This document shows, piece after piece, positions 23,364-32,850 of a stretch of 64,000 bases of DNA (its first letter is position 1; each line of letters starts with the position of its first letter). Below the pieces are notes generated by a model, which did not search any database, was not told where the DNA came from, and was given only the letters and a program-made list of their open reading frames with translations. Both the position numbers and the translations under genes were made by a program. This stretch comes from Leptothoe sp034932105. Lineage in GTDB: Bacteria; Cyanobacteriota; Cyanobacteriia; Phormidesmidales; Phormidesmidaceae. Location: the NCBI RefSeq assembly GCF_034932105.1, contig NZ_JAYGIG010000115.1, positions 62,001 to 126,000 of the forward strand, given 5' to 3'.

Positions 23364-25031
23364 ATGTCCCAAGTATCAGACATACCCCACGATGATATGA
23401 GTTCTGACACTCACACACGGCTCAAGCTTCTCGTTGTTGACGATGAACTTGATAACCTGGAGTTACTACATCGCACCTTTAGACGTAGCTACGATGTCTA
23501 TCGGGCAAGTAGTGGGCAAGAAGCGCTAGCTTGCTTAGCTGAGCATGGCGAAATGGCCATCATTATTTCCGATCAACGCATGCCAAAAATGAATGGCACG
23601 GAATTTTTGAGCCTGACCACGGACGCCTACCCCGACACCATTCGCATTGTCCTGACTGGGTACACCGATGTGGAAGACCTAGTAGATGCGATCAACTCTG
23701 GTCAGGTGTTTAAGTACATCACTAAACCTTGGAAACCCAATGAGCTGCGGCAGGTGATCGATCAGGCGGCCAATACCTATCGCATGGTAAAGCAGCGTAC
23801 CCATGATTTATCCCGTTCCCTAAAGCAAGTAAAACTCTACAACTCAATTACCACGACTATCCGCCGCTCATTAGACTATGCCAACACCCTGCAGACAGTA
23901 GTGGAAGCCCTAGGGGAAGGGTTTGAAGCCGATTACGCTGTTTTATATCCAGTGGATGCTATCGAACTCGGCCAGGCACCCCAGCCCGTTACCTATGCAA
24001 AGACTGGTGAATCCATCCCTGATTTGGCTGACACAGCAGTACCTAGCCAAGAGCTGATTTTAGACAAATTCCCCTATGGTGACGTTACCCTCACCCGCCT
24101 AGTCGCCAGGTTTACAGACCAAGATACGCCATTAGCCTCCATTGCTCTGTACCAGATTGTGGGCACCTGGGACACCACTACCGTCACCCTGATGAATAGC
24201 ATCTCGGAACAGGTGGTGATGGCGATTTCCCAAGCCAAACTCCACCATCATATTCAGCGCCAAACTGAACAGATGCAAACTGAATTACGGGTGGCGCGGC
24301 AAATTCAACACAAGTTACTCAATCAGGTGTGGCCTGAGATACCGGGTATTAAGATCCAGGCCCAATGCCAAGCCGCCCGAGCCGTAGGGGGTGATTTCTA
24401 TGAGGTTTTTATCCATCCCCAGGGCGATGTTTGGTTAGCGGTGGGGGATGTGTCTGGCAAGGGCGTACCCGCAGCCCTATTTATGGCCAGTGCCATATCG
24501 CTCCTGCGGAGAGAATTATCTGCCAGCCAGTCCCCCAGTCCTGTCATGGTGATGGCCAATCTCAATCAGTCCCTCTACGCTGATCTGGTTAATAACGAAC
24601 ACATGATCACCATGGTGTTGGTGCGATATACCCCAGGGATGAAGGAACTGGGGTATGCCAATGCAGGTCATATTTACCCCCTGGTGTGGTCACAAAAAAA
24701 TGTTGTCCAGGGAACCGTTTCTCCCTCTGAGCCGATTTATTTAAAGGGAGGCAACAACGTTCCCCTAGGAATTTTGCCTAGGTGGCGGGCAGAGGCAGGA
24801 AATATAACCCTCAGCGTAGGTGATGCCCTATTACTGGCCAGCGATGGCATTACCGAAGCCTCTGTCACTGTCGATGGGCAGCAAACAATGTTAGGTGAAG
24901 CTGGGCTATGGCAATTACTTTTGGAGCAAAAAACTGGACTCGATCTTAATCGTCTACTGACTCAACTGAATACCACAGACAGTGAACAGCATGACGATCA
25001 AACAATTTTGTCTTTGGAGGTAGCGTTTTAA
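23364..25031 (+). CDS. Response regulator with PP2C (SpoIIE/RsbU-type) phosphatase output
   Basis: About 555 residues. The receiver domain (KLLVVDDELDNLELLHRTFR; phosphoacceptor Asp in IIISDQRMPKMNG; Lys in ITKPWKPNEL) is at residues ~25-140. A GAF-like middle (NTLQTVVEALGEGFEADYAV) spans ~170-300. The C-terminal PP2C-type phosphatase (AVGGDFYEVFIHPQGDVWLA, VGDVSGKGVPAALFMA, LLLASDGITEA, HDDQTILSLEV) spans ~315-555. It would dephosphorylate an anti-sigma-factor antagonist in response to a phospho-signal. I take ATG 23364 as the start instead of the TTG nine bp before it. The RsbW-like kinase gene follows 3 bp after its stop, so the two form a partner-switching pair. Confidence 0.88.
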   Translation: MSQVSDIPHDDMSSDTHTRLKLLVVDDELDNLELLHRTFRRSYDVYRASSGQEALACLAEHGEMAIIISDQRMPKMNGTEFLSLTTDAYPDTIRIVLTGYTDVEDLVDAINSGQVFKYITKPWKPNELRQVIDQAANTYRMVKQRTHDLSRSLKQVKLYNSITTTIRRSLDYANTLQTVVEALGEGFEADYAVLYPVDAIELGQAPQPVTYAKTGESIPDLADTAVPSQELILDKFPYGDVTLTRLVARFTDQDTPLASIALYQIVGTWDTTTVTLMNSISEQVVMAISQAKLHHHIQRQTEQMQTELRVARQIQHKLLNQVWPEIPGIKIQAQCQAARAVGGDFYEVFIHPQGDVWLAVGDVSGKGVPAALFMASAISLLRRELSASQSPSPVMVMANLNQSLYADLVNNEHMITMVLVRYTPGMKELGYANAGHIYPLVWSQKNVVQGTVSPSEPIYLKGGNNVPLGILPRWRAEAGNITLSVGDALLLASDGITEASVTVDGQQTMLGEAGLWQLLLEQKTGLDLNRLLTQLNTTDSEQHDDQTILSLEVAF

Positions 25032-25034
25032 CCG

Positions 25035-25490
25035 ATGAAAACTGAACTTGCTATCCCCAGTGATTTAAAGTTTTTAGTGGTGGTGGAAGGCTGGCTACTC
25101 AGTTCGCTCAAAGCTGAACTGGGGAACACGGTCGGCCTAGATTGGCAGAAGACTGAAAACCGTCTGCGGTTAGTCATTGTTGAGGTCTATTCCAATGTCG
25201 TTCGCCATGCCCATCAGGATCGCCCCGAAATTCCCGTGGTTTTAAGGTTGGGCCTTGAGGGCAGTTTCCTGTCCTTAAAAGTTTGGGATGAAGGGGATGG
25301 GTTTGATCTGCGTGACTACACAGCCCCCAGCCCTAGTAACCCCCAAGAGGGTGGTTATGGCTGGTTGATTTTGCACCAGCTGATGGATCGCGTCGATTAT
25401 CAACTTAGGGGTGGCGATGGTCGTAACTGTCTGACCTTAGAAAAGGATCTAGGGTTAATGGTTGATTATGCGAAGAAAGTTGAAACTTAA
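25035..25490 (+). CDS. RsbW-like serine kinase / anti-sigma factor
   Basis: This 151-residue protein is an HATPase_c domain. The N box is VEVYSNVVRHAHQ (residues ~50-62), the G1 box is KVWDEGDGFDL (~88-98), and the G2-like segment is QEGGYGWLILHQLMDRVDYQ. Such proteins bind a sigma factor or phosphorylate a STAS-domain antagonist. It begins 3 bp after the PP2C phosphatase stop, so the two are co-transcribed and probably act on one antagonist, which is not in this window. Confidence 0.82.
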   Translation: MKTELAIPSDLKFLVVVEGWLLSSLKAELGNTVGLDWQKTENRLRLVIVEVYSNVVRHAHQDRPEIPVVLRLGLEGSFLSLKVWDEGDGFDLRDYTAPSPSNPQEGGYGWLILHQLMDRVDYQLRGGDGRNCLTLEKDLGLMVDYAKKVET

Positions 25491-25550
25491 GGGAGTATGG
25501 GCTGTCCCTGTTACCTTTGTCCCGTTCCCATGGCTCGACCCACGCCCGGC

Positions 25551-27941
25551 TCAATGTTTATAAAACCAAAGAAAACCCTGGTCAAATCCCTGGGGGGGGC
25601 TAGATAACCCCGTCAGCCAATCACCCTCGGTTTGGGTCTCTATCAGGCTCCGGAGAGCAACCCCCCGGGGACTTTCTTTAATATCTCTAGACACGATCAA
25701 TCCACAAATCCCTTGGGGTGCCAACAGGTTAAAACACCGCTCAATAAACAGCCAATGTCGACGTAGCTGGGTCCGTTGGCGCTTCCCCTTGAGCAATGGG
25801 CTTTGGTGATCGTAATTGGGGGAGCGATAAAAATAGTCGGTCAATAATGAATATTGGCTCTGGTAAAACAGCCAGGCATTAGCGATGTCAGGGTCGGTGT
25901 TAAGTAATGAACGTTTGGCTGTTTTGAATGTGCAAATGTCAATATTCTTTTGATGGGTTAAATCATAAAATTGTTGAAAAAATTCTTGGGTGGTGGGTCG
26001 AAAGGGCCCCTGGGGAGGTCGGGTCAAAATCATATTAAATCCCCTTGCTCGATTCAACACATGGTTAAAGTGATAACCCCAGTGGCACGGCTGTAACACC
26101 GCTAGATCTTCAACTTGGAGTAATCGCCGTCTGGGGGACTCCAACAGTTGGGCAGATTTAAATTGGATGCCTAGGGTTTGGCTAAACTCCGCTAACAACA
26201 GCTCATCTAGTTTCGCCTGGGCTTGATTGTCAAGCTGATTGATCCGATCTCGGAAATATTCTAGCTTGGCGTAATGGGGAATACCTTGTTGCAGTTCTTC
26301 CAATAGATAGGCTTGGGAGCGGTAGTGTTCTAAGGCAATGTTTTTTTCTGCGAGAATAGCGCGATAGTTTTCGGCCACTAGTGGTTGCAGCAGATTGCCT
26401 TGAAGGACGGTCTCCGTGGCGCGTAACCGATCAAACCCGGCCTCATCTACTCGAATAAATCCCAATAGGCTATTGCCCGTAACAATGTTGAAATCAAGAC
26501 TGGGCAGGGGTTCAATATCTTGGGGCTGCTGGGCAATGGCCACCAATCCTAGGAGTAGCTGGAGTCGGGCAATGTCAACCATCACTGGATTGAGATCTAC
26601 ACCGTAGAGACCGTATCTAAAGATGCGGCGGTAGATGGTCTGCAGCAGAGAAGAATGCTCGGTCTGTAAGCCTACTCCCCAGATAGCCAGCTGGCTATCT
26701 GGGGAGTAGGTTAACTGGCCAATCAGCACACTGTAGGTATCTACTAACCGATGTTGTAGGGCAATGAGGAACGTGCCCACTCCACAGGCTGGATCGAGGA
26801 CTGAAAACTGGGGCAAAATCGTCTGGATCAGCTGACGCAGATGTTGAGGGTGACCGGAGAAAAGAATATCCCAAAAATCAGGGGCCGATGGCCCCGGCTC
26901 GATGCCAAGATGTCGGAGCATATACTGATTGAGGATGAGGTCACAGCACACCTCAAGCGCACCTGCCGTTTCCGCTTCGTTTTGGGTATGTACTATACCC
27001 TCTTCGGTTAGCACCTGTTCGAAAGCAAAACCTAGGGTGCTGGCCTGCCAGCTATTGCCCACCTGCTGCCACAGGGGGGACTCAAACCAGACCAGAATTG
27101 CTTCAAACGGCGCATCTGGAATGTCAATCTTGGCATACTGCCTCTCTAAGGGATGGGTATAGAACACATCTCCCAAGTAGGGCACTTGACCGACCCAGCC
27201 AATGTTGCGAGGGCGTTCCAGTAGCGGCAGGGAAAATCCCTGAGTGCATAAGGGTTGCAGCACCTGCCGAAAGAAGCCATCCCGCTGACGCTGTTGACTG
27301 TGTCCCAGTTGGTTGTGGAGATACCAGATGTTGCCATCTAACAGCCCCCGCTGCTGCAGCATGTGAATGATAATTAAGCGCTGGAGTAGCACCGCTGCAT
27401 ACCAGTGCCGATCGCTTCGGTCGTGGATGCCAGTAATGCTACTACTTAGCTGGTCTAGGTGCTGCCGTAGCTGCTGGGTAAACTCAGCGCAGCAGAGTGG
27501 CTGGGGCTGTAAATTGAGAGCCCCTAGGTTGGGGCTGTAGTTGGCTAGGTACTGTAGTCGGGCATGCCACCCTGCCAGGGGCTGTTGGGGAATAAAGACC
27601 AATGACTGGGCGATATGGGGGCTGCTTTGCCAGTACCAGAGACTGCGACACCGTTGGCGATCGGTAAAGATCAGCAGGGGTTGGGGGTATTTTCGATGGA
27701 TGGATTGATACAGCCTGGTCTTGAGTTTTACGCTCAGGTCTTGGGGGGTATTGAGTTTGATTTCCCAAATCCTGACATTTTCCCGTTGGGCAATACAGTG
27801 GGCTCGGTAGGGGTGGTTAAAGGCTCGGGTTGCGATCGCACGCCCTTCCACCGGCGCCATCCAACCCAGCACATCCTGAAACAACGTAACCAGTTTTAGA
27901 GACTGCAGGCACGTCTCCGCCTGTTGCATGTCGAAGCCCAT
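25551..27941 (-). CDS. Eco57I/type IIG-like DNA methyltransferase with degenerate catalytic motif
   Basis: This 796-residue protein is laid out like an adenine methyltransferase of the Eco57I/N6_Mtase type. The SAM-binding motif is VLDPACGVGTFLIALQHRLV (residues ~380-399). GVDLNPVMVDIARLQLLLGL and FNIVTGNSLLGF follow. The catalytic motif IV should read NPPY/F, but here the matching segment is FNMILTRPPQGPFRP (near 640), with Asn replaced by Arg and no aromatic after PP. The C-terminus ends soon after a VSRDIKESPRG segment and seems to lack a full target-recognition domain. I infer that it is catalytically inactive or repurposed. It has the base composition of its neighbours, so it is not obviously foreign. 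Confidence 0.7.
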   Translation of the reverse strand: MGFDMQQAETCLQSLKLVTLFQDVLGWMAPVEGRAIATRAFNHPYRAHCIAQRENVRIWEIKLNTPQDLSVKLKTRLYQSIHRKYPQPLLIFTDRQRCRSLWYWQSSPHIAQSLVFIPQQPLAGWHARLQYLANYSPNLGALNLQPQPLCCAEFTQQLRQHLDQLSSSITGIHDRSDRHWYAAVLLQRLIIIHMLQQRGLLDGNIWYLHNQLGHSQQRQRDGFFRQVLQPLCTQGFSLPLLERPRNIGWVGQVPYLGDVFYTHPLERQYAKIDIPDAPFEAILVWFESPLWQQVGNSWQASTLGFAFEQVLTEEGIVHTQNEAETAGALEVCCDLILNQYMLRHLGIEPGPSAPDFWDILFSGHPQHLRQLIQTILPQFSVLDPACGVGTFLIALQHRLVDTYSVLIGQLTYSPDSQLAIWGVGLQTEHSSLLQTIYRRIFRYGLYGVDLNPVMVDIARLQLLLGLVAIAQQPQDIEPLPSLDFNIVTGNSLLGFIRVDEAGFDRLRATETVLQGNLLQPLVAENYRAILAEKNIALEHYRSQAYLLEELQQGIPHYAKLEYFRDRINQLDNQAQAKLDELLLAEFSQTLGIQFKSAQLLESPRRRLLQVEDLAVLQPCHWGYHFNHVLNRARGFNMILTRPPQGPFRPTTQEFFQQFYDLTHQKNIDICTFKTAKRSLLNTDPDIANAWLFYQSQYSLLTDYFYRSPNYDHQSPLLKGKRQRTQLRRHWLFIERCFNLLAPQGICGLIVSRDIKESPRGVALRSLIETQTEGDWLTGLSSPPQGFDQGFLWFYKH

Positions 27942-27972
27942 GAGCGCCCATTAAAGATAACAAGCCATGGCA

Positions 27973-28422
27973 TCAGCCAGTTTTGGCTATTTGCTCAGCT
28001 TTCTTTCGAAACCGCTCTAAGTCAGCCTGCAGCGTAGAATCCACAATCCCTCGCAGCCATCCATTTTCCATAAACTTAGCTAATACGTTGGGAACGGAAT
28101 AGGCTAAGGTCATTTTGACTGTGCTGCGTCCCTGTTGATGCCCATAGAACCGAATGGCCCCGCGATTGGGCAACCCATCCACCGATTCCCATTGCAAAAT
28201 CTGATGGGGCACCACCTTGACCGTACGGGATAGCCAAGTGAATTCCCACACACCGGATGCCAACTTCCAACGGGACATTTCTGGCTGATCGGCTAGCAAT
28301 TCCACCGAATCAATCCATTTCATCCACTGGGGCATCTGTTCTAAATCAGACCATAGGGCCCAAACCAAGTCGATGGGAGCCTCCACATCAACATGTACGC
28401 TGTGCTCAAGCCAATTTGCCAT
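27973..28422 (-). CDS. SRPBCC-family (polyketide cyclase/START-like) protein
   Basis: From ATG 28422 the product has 149 residues (MANWLEHSVHVDVEAPIDLV, then WALWSDLEQMPQWMKWIDSV and EFTWLSRTVKVVPHQILQWE). The start is chosen at the point where family similarity begins; an upstream ATG at 28479 adds a proline-rich leader. SRPBCC proteins form a helix-grip fold with a hydrophobic ligand cavity, and cyanobacteria often carry this small type. It follows the methyltransferase on the same strand with a 31-bp gap. Ligand unknown. Confidence 0.75.
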   Translation of the reverse strand: MANWLEHSVHVDVEAPIDLVWALWSDLEQMPQWMKWIDSVELLADQPEMSRWKLASGVWEFTWLSRTVKVVPHQILQWESVDGLPNRGAIRFYGHQQGRSTVKMTLAYSVPNVLAKFMENGWLRGIVDSTLQADLERFRKKAEQIAKTG

Positions 28423-28558
28423 GGGGGTATGGGCAGGTGGGGGAAAATAATAGGGACAGGTATATGGGAATGACCCCACGGGGGCAAACCTATGGGGGAA
28501 GGATACGGGCTATGGAAGCCATTAAAAGGTTAACGGCGAATGTGCGCTGCCAGGGCGG

Positions 28559-29335
28559 TTACATTCCCATGATCCCATAGCCGGAGTCAACGTATAAAAT
28601 TTGACCCGTTACCCCTGAGGCTAGATCGCTACATAGAAAGGTTGCTGCATTACCTACCTCCGATTGGGTAACCGTACGGCGTAGGGGTGCCACCTCTTCT
28701 ACATGGTGAATCATATCGAGAATTCCGCCCACCGCTGACGACGCTAGGGTACGAATGGGCCCAGCCGAGATGCCATTGACCCGAATATTGCTGGGACCCA
28801 GCTCCGCTGCTAGATAGCGCACATTCATCTCTAGGGCTGCTTTGGCAATACCCATGACGTTGTAATTAGGGATTACCCGGACTCCGCCTAGGTAGGACAG
28901 GGTAATAATGCTGCCCCCTTCCCCCATTAATACTTTGGCCTGCTGAGCTAGCTTCACTAAGGAGTAGGCACTGATATCCAGGGCTGTCTGGAAACCCTGG
29001 CGTGATGTGTCACTAAAATCCCCCGTCAGGTCATCCCGATTGGCAAAGGCTAAACAGTGAACCAGGATATCTAAGTGGCCCCAACTTTCCTTAACTGCAT
29101 CAAAGGTGCCCTTGACCTGGTCATCGTTCTGCACGTTACAGGGCAGAAACAGACTGGGATTTAAAGGCTCGGTCAAATCCCTCACCTTATTTTCCATCCG
29201 GCCCTTTTCATCAGGCAGGTAGGTCACACCGATATTAGCGCCGGCCTTGCTCAACTGCTGGGCAATGCCCCAGGCGATTGAACGATTATTAGCAATACCG
29301 GTCACCAGGGCATTTTTTCCAGTCAGGTCTAGCAT
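28559..29335 (-). CDS. fabI: Enoyl-[acyl-carrier-protein] reductase FabI (NADH)
   Basis: This 258-residue short-chain reductase catalyses the last step of each fatty-acid elongation cycle, reducing enoyl-ACP. The N-terminal nucleotide-binding region ALVTGIANNRSIAWGIAQQL is typical of FabI (SIAxGIA pattern). SYLGGVRVIPNYNVMGIAKA carries the catalytic Tyr and Lys (YxxMxxxK), and INGISAGPIRTLA lines the substrate loop. Length is as usual. It lies alone on the minus strand, divergent from ntcA with a 377-bp gap. Confidence 0.95.
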   Translation of the reverse strand: MLDLTGKNALVTGIANNRSIAWGIAQQLSKAGANIGVTYLPDEKGRMENKVRDLTEPLNPSLFLPCNVQNDDQVKGTFDAVKESWGHLDILVHCLAFANRDDLTGDFSDTSRQGFQTALDISAYSLVKLAQQAKVLMGEGGSIITLSYLGGVRVIPNYNVMGIAKAALEMNVRYLAAELGPSNIRVNGISAGPIRTLASSAVGGILDMIHHVEEVAPLRRTVTQSEVGNAATFLCSDLASGVTGQILYVDSGYGIMGM

Positions 29336-29712
29336 GGTAATTGGGGAGAGCGTATCGAAATTAATTTAGTCCGGCTACGTCGTTGTCGTGGCCCATAGGA
29401 GCATACTGAAAAATGGCCCCCTGTGGATAGCTTTGCTATTTGTATCAATGAATACATTAAACCCGACGAACTTGGGTTTTATTGGTCTTAAAGTCAGGGA
29501 ATCTTGCTAATTCTAATTAAATCAAGTGATGCACATGATTTTTTCGGGGACATCTGCTCCTTGACTTTTAGTTATTGCCTGAAGGATTAGTTTGTAGTCT
29601 TGCCATGGCTAACCCATTTAAAATCTGAAATCTCAGGTTTTGTTCTATAGTTCTCAGTTAACCTTAGCTTTTCCTTGGCTTAAGCTTTTGCGATCGCACA
29701 CCCCCCACCACC
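29336..29712. other. Divergent intergenic region fabI/ntcA
   Basis: This 377-bp AT-rich region between divergent genes should contain both promoters. ntcA is usually autoregulated through GTAN8TAC boxes. I found no convincing full box, only weaker half-sites such as GTT-N6-AAC near 29650. A HIP1-like GCGATCGC lies near 29690. No open frame of note. Confidence 0.35.
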
Positions 29713-30378
29713 GTGACTACAGATAAACCCCTTGCCAATCTATTACGGCAGCTATCCACAGGCTCATTTCCCCCTGTAGCCGAAACCTATGAGCGCGGTA
29801 AAACGATATTCTTTCCTGGCGATCCGGCTGAACGGGTTTATTTTCTGCTCAAGGGGGCTGTAAAACTCTCTAGGGTTTACGAAGCAGGCGAAGAAATTAC
29901 CGTTGCCCTGCTCCGGGAAAATAGCGTTTTTGGCGTTCTTTCCCTACTGACTGGTAACCGTTCCGACCGCTTTTACCATGCCGTAGCCTTTACGCCGGTT
30001 GAGCTGATGTCCATGCCCATCGAGCAGGTCAAACAGGCCCTAGAGGAACATCCAGAACTTGCCATCATGCTGCTTCAGGGACTATCGTCTCGCATTCTGC
30101 AAACCGAAATGATGATCGAAACCCTGGCCCACCGAGATATGGGGTCTCGTCTCGTCAGCTTTTTGCTCATCCTCTGTCGTGACTTTGGCGTGCCCAGCAC
30201 CAGCGGCATTACCATTGACCTCAAACTATCCCATCAGGCTATTGCCGAAGCCATTGGCTCCACTAGGGTTACGGTCACGCGACTATTGGGGGATTTGCGT
30301 CAGGACACCATGATATCCATCCACAAGAAAAAGATCACCGTTCACGATCCCGTCGCCCTCAGCCAGCAATTTGCATAG
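29713..30378 (+). CDS. ntcA: Global nitrogen regulator NtcA (CRP/FNR family)
   Basis: This 221-residue protein matches cyanobacterial NtcA along its length. The cNMP-type effector domain has TIFFPGDPAERVYFLLKGAV and EEITVALLRENSVFGVLSLL. The dimer helix is LAHRDMGSRLVSFLLILCRD, and the helix-turn-helix is LSHQAIAEAIGSTRVTVTRL. NtcA senses 2-oxoglutarate (aided by PipX) and activates nitrogen-assimilation genes at GTAN8TAC sites. It starts with GTG. The DUF3084 gene follows 102 bp downstream, a neighbour seen with ntcA in other cyanobacteria. Confidence 0.96.
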   Translation: MTTDKPLANLLRQLSTGSFPPVAETYERGKTIFFPGDPAERVYFLLKGAVKLSRVYEAGEEITVALLRENSVFGVLSLLTGNRSDRFYHAVAFTPVELMSMPIEQVKQALEEHPELAIMLLQGLSSRILQTEMMIETLAHRDMGSRLVSFLLILCRDFGVPSTSGITIDLKLSHQAIAEAIGSTRVTVTRLLGDLRQDTMISIHKKKITVHDPVALSQQFA

Positions 30379-30480
30379 GGACGCGGTTGCTGCAGTGACC
30401 ATTAATCGCCACAGGGTCAAACAATCGAGTAACCTATACGAGAGTTTGCTAGGGGCCTGGGTCCCATTGGATAGCGTTAA

Positions 30481-31902
30481 ATGGGCATTGGTCTACTACT
30501 GATTACGACCGTGCTCGTTCTCGGTGGTGTGATTGCCACCCTGGGCGATCGCATTGGCATGCGCGTGGGCAAATCTCGTCTGTCATTATTTAATCTACGT
30601 CCTCGTCAGACCGCCACCGTCGTCAGCATTGTGACAGGCAGTGTCATTTCTGCCTCTACCTTAGGCCTGTTACTCGTGGCCAGTGAACAACTGCGCAAAG
30701 GCCTATTCGAGTTTGAAGAAATCCAGGCAAACCTCGCCGAAGCTCGAGCGGCCCTAGAAAATACCCAAACCGCCAAGGCTGAGGTAGAAACAGCCCTCAA
30801 TCGAGTCACCCGCCAAAAAATTGATGCAGAAGGTGAACTTACTGAAGTGAACACCTTTCTAGACCAAGCCACCCAACGAGAAACCCTAGTGCGAGAGCGC
30901 CTGGGGCAAACTCAAAATCAGTTGGGCCTGGTCTCTGAACAGGCCAATCAGCTCCAAGGAGAAATCGGTCGTCTGCAGCAAGATCGCCAAGTTCTACAAA
31001 GCCAGCAAACGGATATTAAGCGCCAAATTGCCCAGCGAGATCGCTCCCTGTCCCAGCGAAACCGAGAGCTACAGCAACGGGATCTCGCCATTGCTGAACG
31101 GGATCTCGCCATTGATCAACGAGAAGATGCCTTAGGCAGACTCAAAACTGAACAGGCCTTGCTCGAGGACGAAATTCAACGACTAGAATCTGAATTTCTC
31201 AAATTGCGGGCGGGCAATGTGGCTATCAGCCGAAATCAAACCCTGGCGCTGCTGATTACTCGCCCCCAGTCCCTATCGGCAGCCACGGCTGAAATCGAAC
31301 AGTTACTCGCCGAAGCAAACCGGCTGGCTTTGAATGAGATTTGGCCCGATGCCCCCAACAAAGCTCTGCAGATTTTACGCATCAACTCGCAGATTGTGCG
31401 GGAAACAGCCGCATCCATCACGGATGGGCAGCAGTATGTGATCCGTGTCGGTGTTTCCGGCAACTATGTAGTGGGAGAACCCTGTGTGGTGCAGCTGGAA
31501 GCTCCCCCTTGCGTAGAAGTCTCGTTGCAGGCAAAACTAAACCGCATTGTTTTTGAACAGGGGGAATCTCTGGCTCGCATTCCCATCGAAACAGCTTATC
31601 CCAGTACCCCCTCCCTGGTAGAAGCCCTGCGGACATTAGTCACCAGTGCCCAAATAAAAGCTAGCTTGGAAGGCATTATCATCGTCGATAATCCCAGGGT
31701 AGCTGGCGGATTTAGCCAGCCGGTGATTGATTTTCTCAACCAGGTACAAAACTACGGAGCCCCCTTAGACATTGAGGCGGTTGCCGGGCGGCAAATTTTT
31801 ACCACGGGTCCTCTGGCGTTAGAACTCGTGGCAAGTCGTAATGGTCAACGCCTATTTCAGACCCAGCTCTCTGAGTCCAATTTTTCCGATAGTGAGCCGT
31901 AG
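30481..31902 (+). CDS. DUF3084-type membrane protein with coiled coil
   Basis: This 473-residue protein has two N-terminal transmembrane segments (LLLITTVLVLGGVIATLGD, residues ~4-22, and TVVSIVTGSVISASTLGLLL near 43-62) around NLRPRQTA. A long coiled coil (~85-250) is rich in Q, E and R with the heptad-like repeat ERDLAIDQRED. A globular C-terminal domain completes it. This is the layout of the DUF3084 family found in cyanobacteria downstream of ntcA. The function is not established; the coiled coil suggests a scaffold at the membrane. Confidence 0.85.
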   Translation: MGIGLLLITTVLVLGGVIATLGDRIGMRVGKSRLSLFNLRPRQTATVVSIVTGSVISASTLGLLLVASEQLRKGLFEFEEIQANLAEARAALENTQTAKAEVETALNRVTRQKIDAEGELTEVNTFLDQATQRETLVRERLGQTQNQLGLVSEQANQLQGEIGRLQQDRQVLQSQQTDIKRQIAQRDRSLSQRNRELQQRDLAIAERDLAIDQREDALGRLKTEQALLEDEIQRLESEFLKLRAGNVAISRNQTLALLITRPQSLSAATAEIEQLLAEANRLALNEIWPDAPNKALQILRINSQIVRETAASITDGQQYVIRVGVSGNYVVGEPCVVQLEAPPCVEVSLQAKLNRIVFEQGESLARIPIETAYPSTPSLVEALRTLVTSAQIKASLEGIIIVDNPRVAGGFSQPVIDFLNQVQNYGAPLDIEAVAGRQIFTTGPLALELVASRNGQRLFQTQLSESNFSDSEP

Positions 31903-32363
31903 CTCTGCTGAAAACTGAGGATCAGCGGAGTGGTTATTATCAATTTCTCAAGCAAGTTTATATTTTGTTTGCGGATAGTAACTATATAAGGCGGTGATTC
32001 CCGTAAGTATTTTTTAGCGTCTAAAATAAAGCCTAGTTATTAATAAATTCTTTTGACGAAATAAACGTTAGTGAGGATCTTAAAAAGGGGCTGAACAATA
32101 GGCCTCGTAGTAATTTTCGGGTACGCACTATCTGACTAACGCTCATTTCTAACTAAAATTTTAAACCTAGTTTTTGTATGAGGCCCTCCGAGTGAGTGAC
32201 CAGTGTAACTCATCCAGATTGAACCGGTAGGAGCTTTTACGCATCAAGATATCTCCATTAGATGGACCTTGACCTGACCTTGACCTGATCCAGGTTCCAT
32301 CCATAAATCATCGGTCATTAAGCTGTTTTAAACCCATCCCCATTACAGCCGGAGTAATATGCC
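31903..32363. other. Intergenic region before the PadR-type gene
   Basis: This 461-bp AT-rich region has no convincing coding frame. It contains the direct repeat ACCTTGACCTG twice in a row near 32265-32290, about 80 bp before the PadR gene, which may be an operator. GGAG precedes the ATG at 32364. Confidence 0.4.
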
Positions 32364-32741
32364 ATGAAATTTGAAGACATCTATCAGTTCTTTGAAGATC
32401 CCCCGCCTCTTTATCTCAATAAGGAGTTGGCAGTTTGTTATGTCCTTTCAGTCCTCATCCGTCGTGATTCCTACGGCACAGAGCTGATTCATGCCATCGA
32501 GAATGAGTATCCTGACTATCGGTTGTCAGATACTGTCCTCTACAGCGCTCTTAAGTTTCTAGAAAACCAGGGTGCCATTATGGGCTACTGGAAAAAAGTT
32601 GAAGGCCGTGGTCGCCCCCGCCGGATGTATCGTCTACGTCCTGATTGGCAGACAAAGGCCCGGGAGCTAGCGGAATTATGGCAGCGCTATATTCTGGGTC
32701 AGCGCAATACTACCCCCCGACGTCGAGCCATGAGCTCATAG
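32364..32741 (+). CDS. PadR-family transcriptional regulator
   Basis: This 125-residue winged-helix protein has NKELAVCYVLSVLIRRDSYG, TELIHAIENEYPDYRLSDTV, LYSALKFLENQGAIMGYWKK and the wing VEGRGRPRRMYRLRPD. These are the recognition helix and beta-wing of PadR proteins, a family that includes the cyanobacterial clock-period regulator Pex. It lacks the long C-terminal dimerisation helices of larger PadR members. The start ATG has GGAG ten bp upstream. Targets unknown. Confidence 0.82.
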   Translation: MKFEDIYQFFEDPPPLYLNKELAVCYVLSVLIRRDSYGTELIHAIENEYPDYRLSDTVLYSALKFLENQGAIMGYWKKVEGRGRPRRMYRLRPDWQTKARELAELWQRYILGQRNTTPRRRAMSS

Positions 32742-32850
32742 CCCAATCCGGCAATCTATGAGGCTGGGTCGCCTGGGTATCAGTCAAACCACATAAGCCA
32801 TAACTACTGAGCAGCTACTGGGGTATAGTCAATGGGACTCCAGTAGTTGT

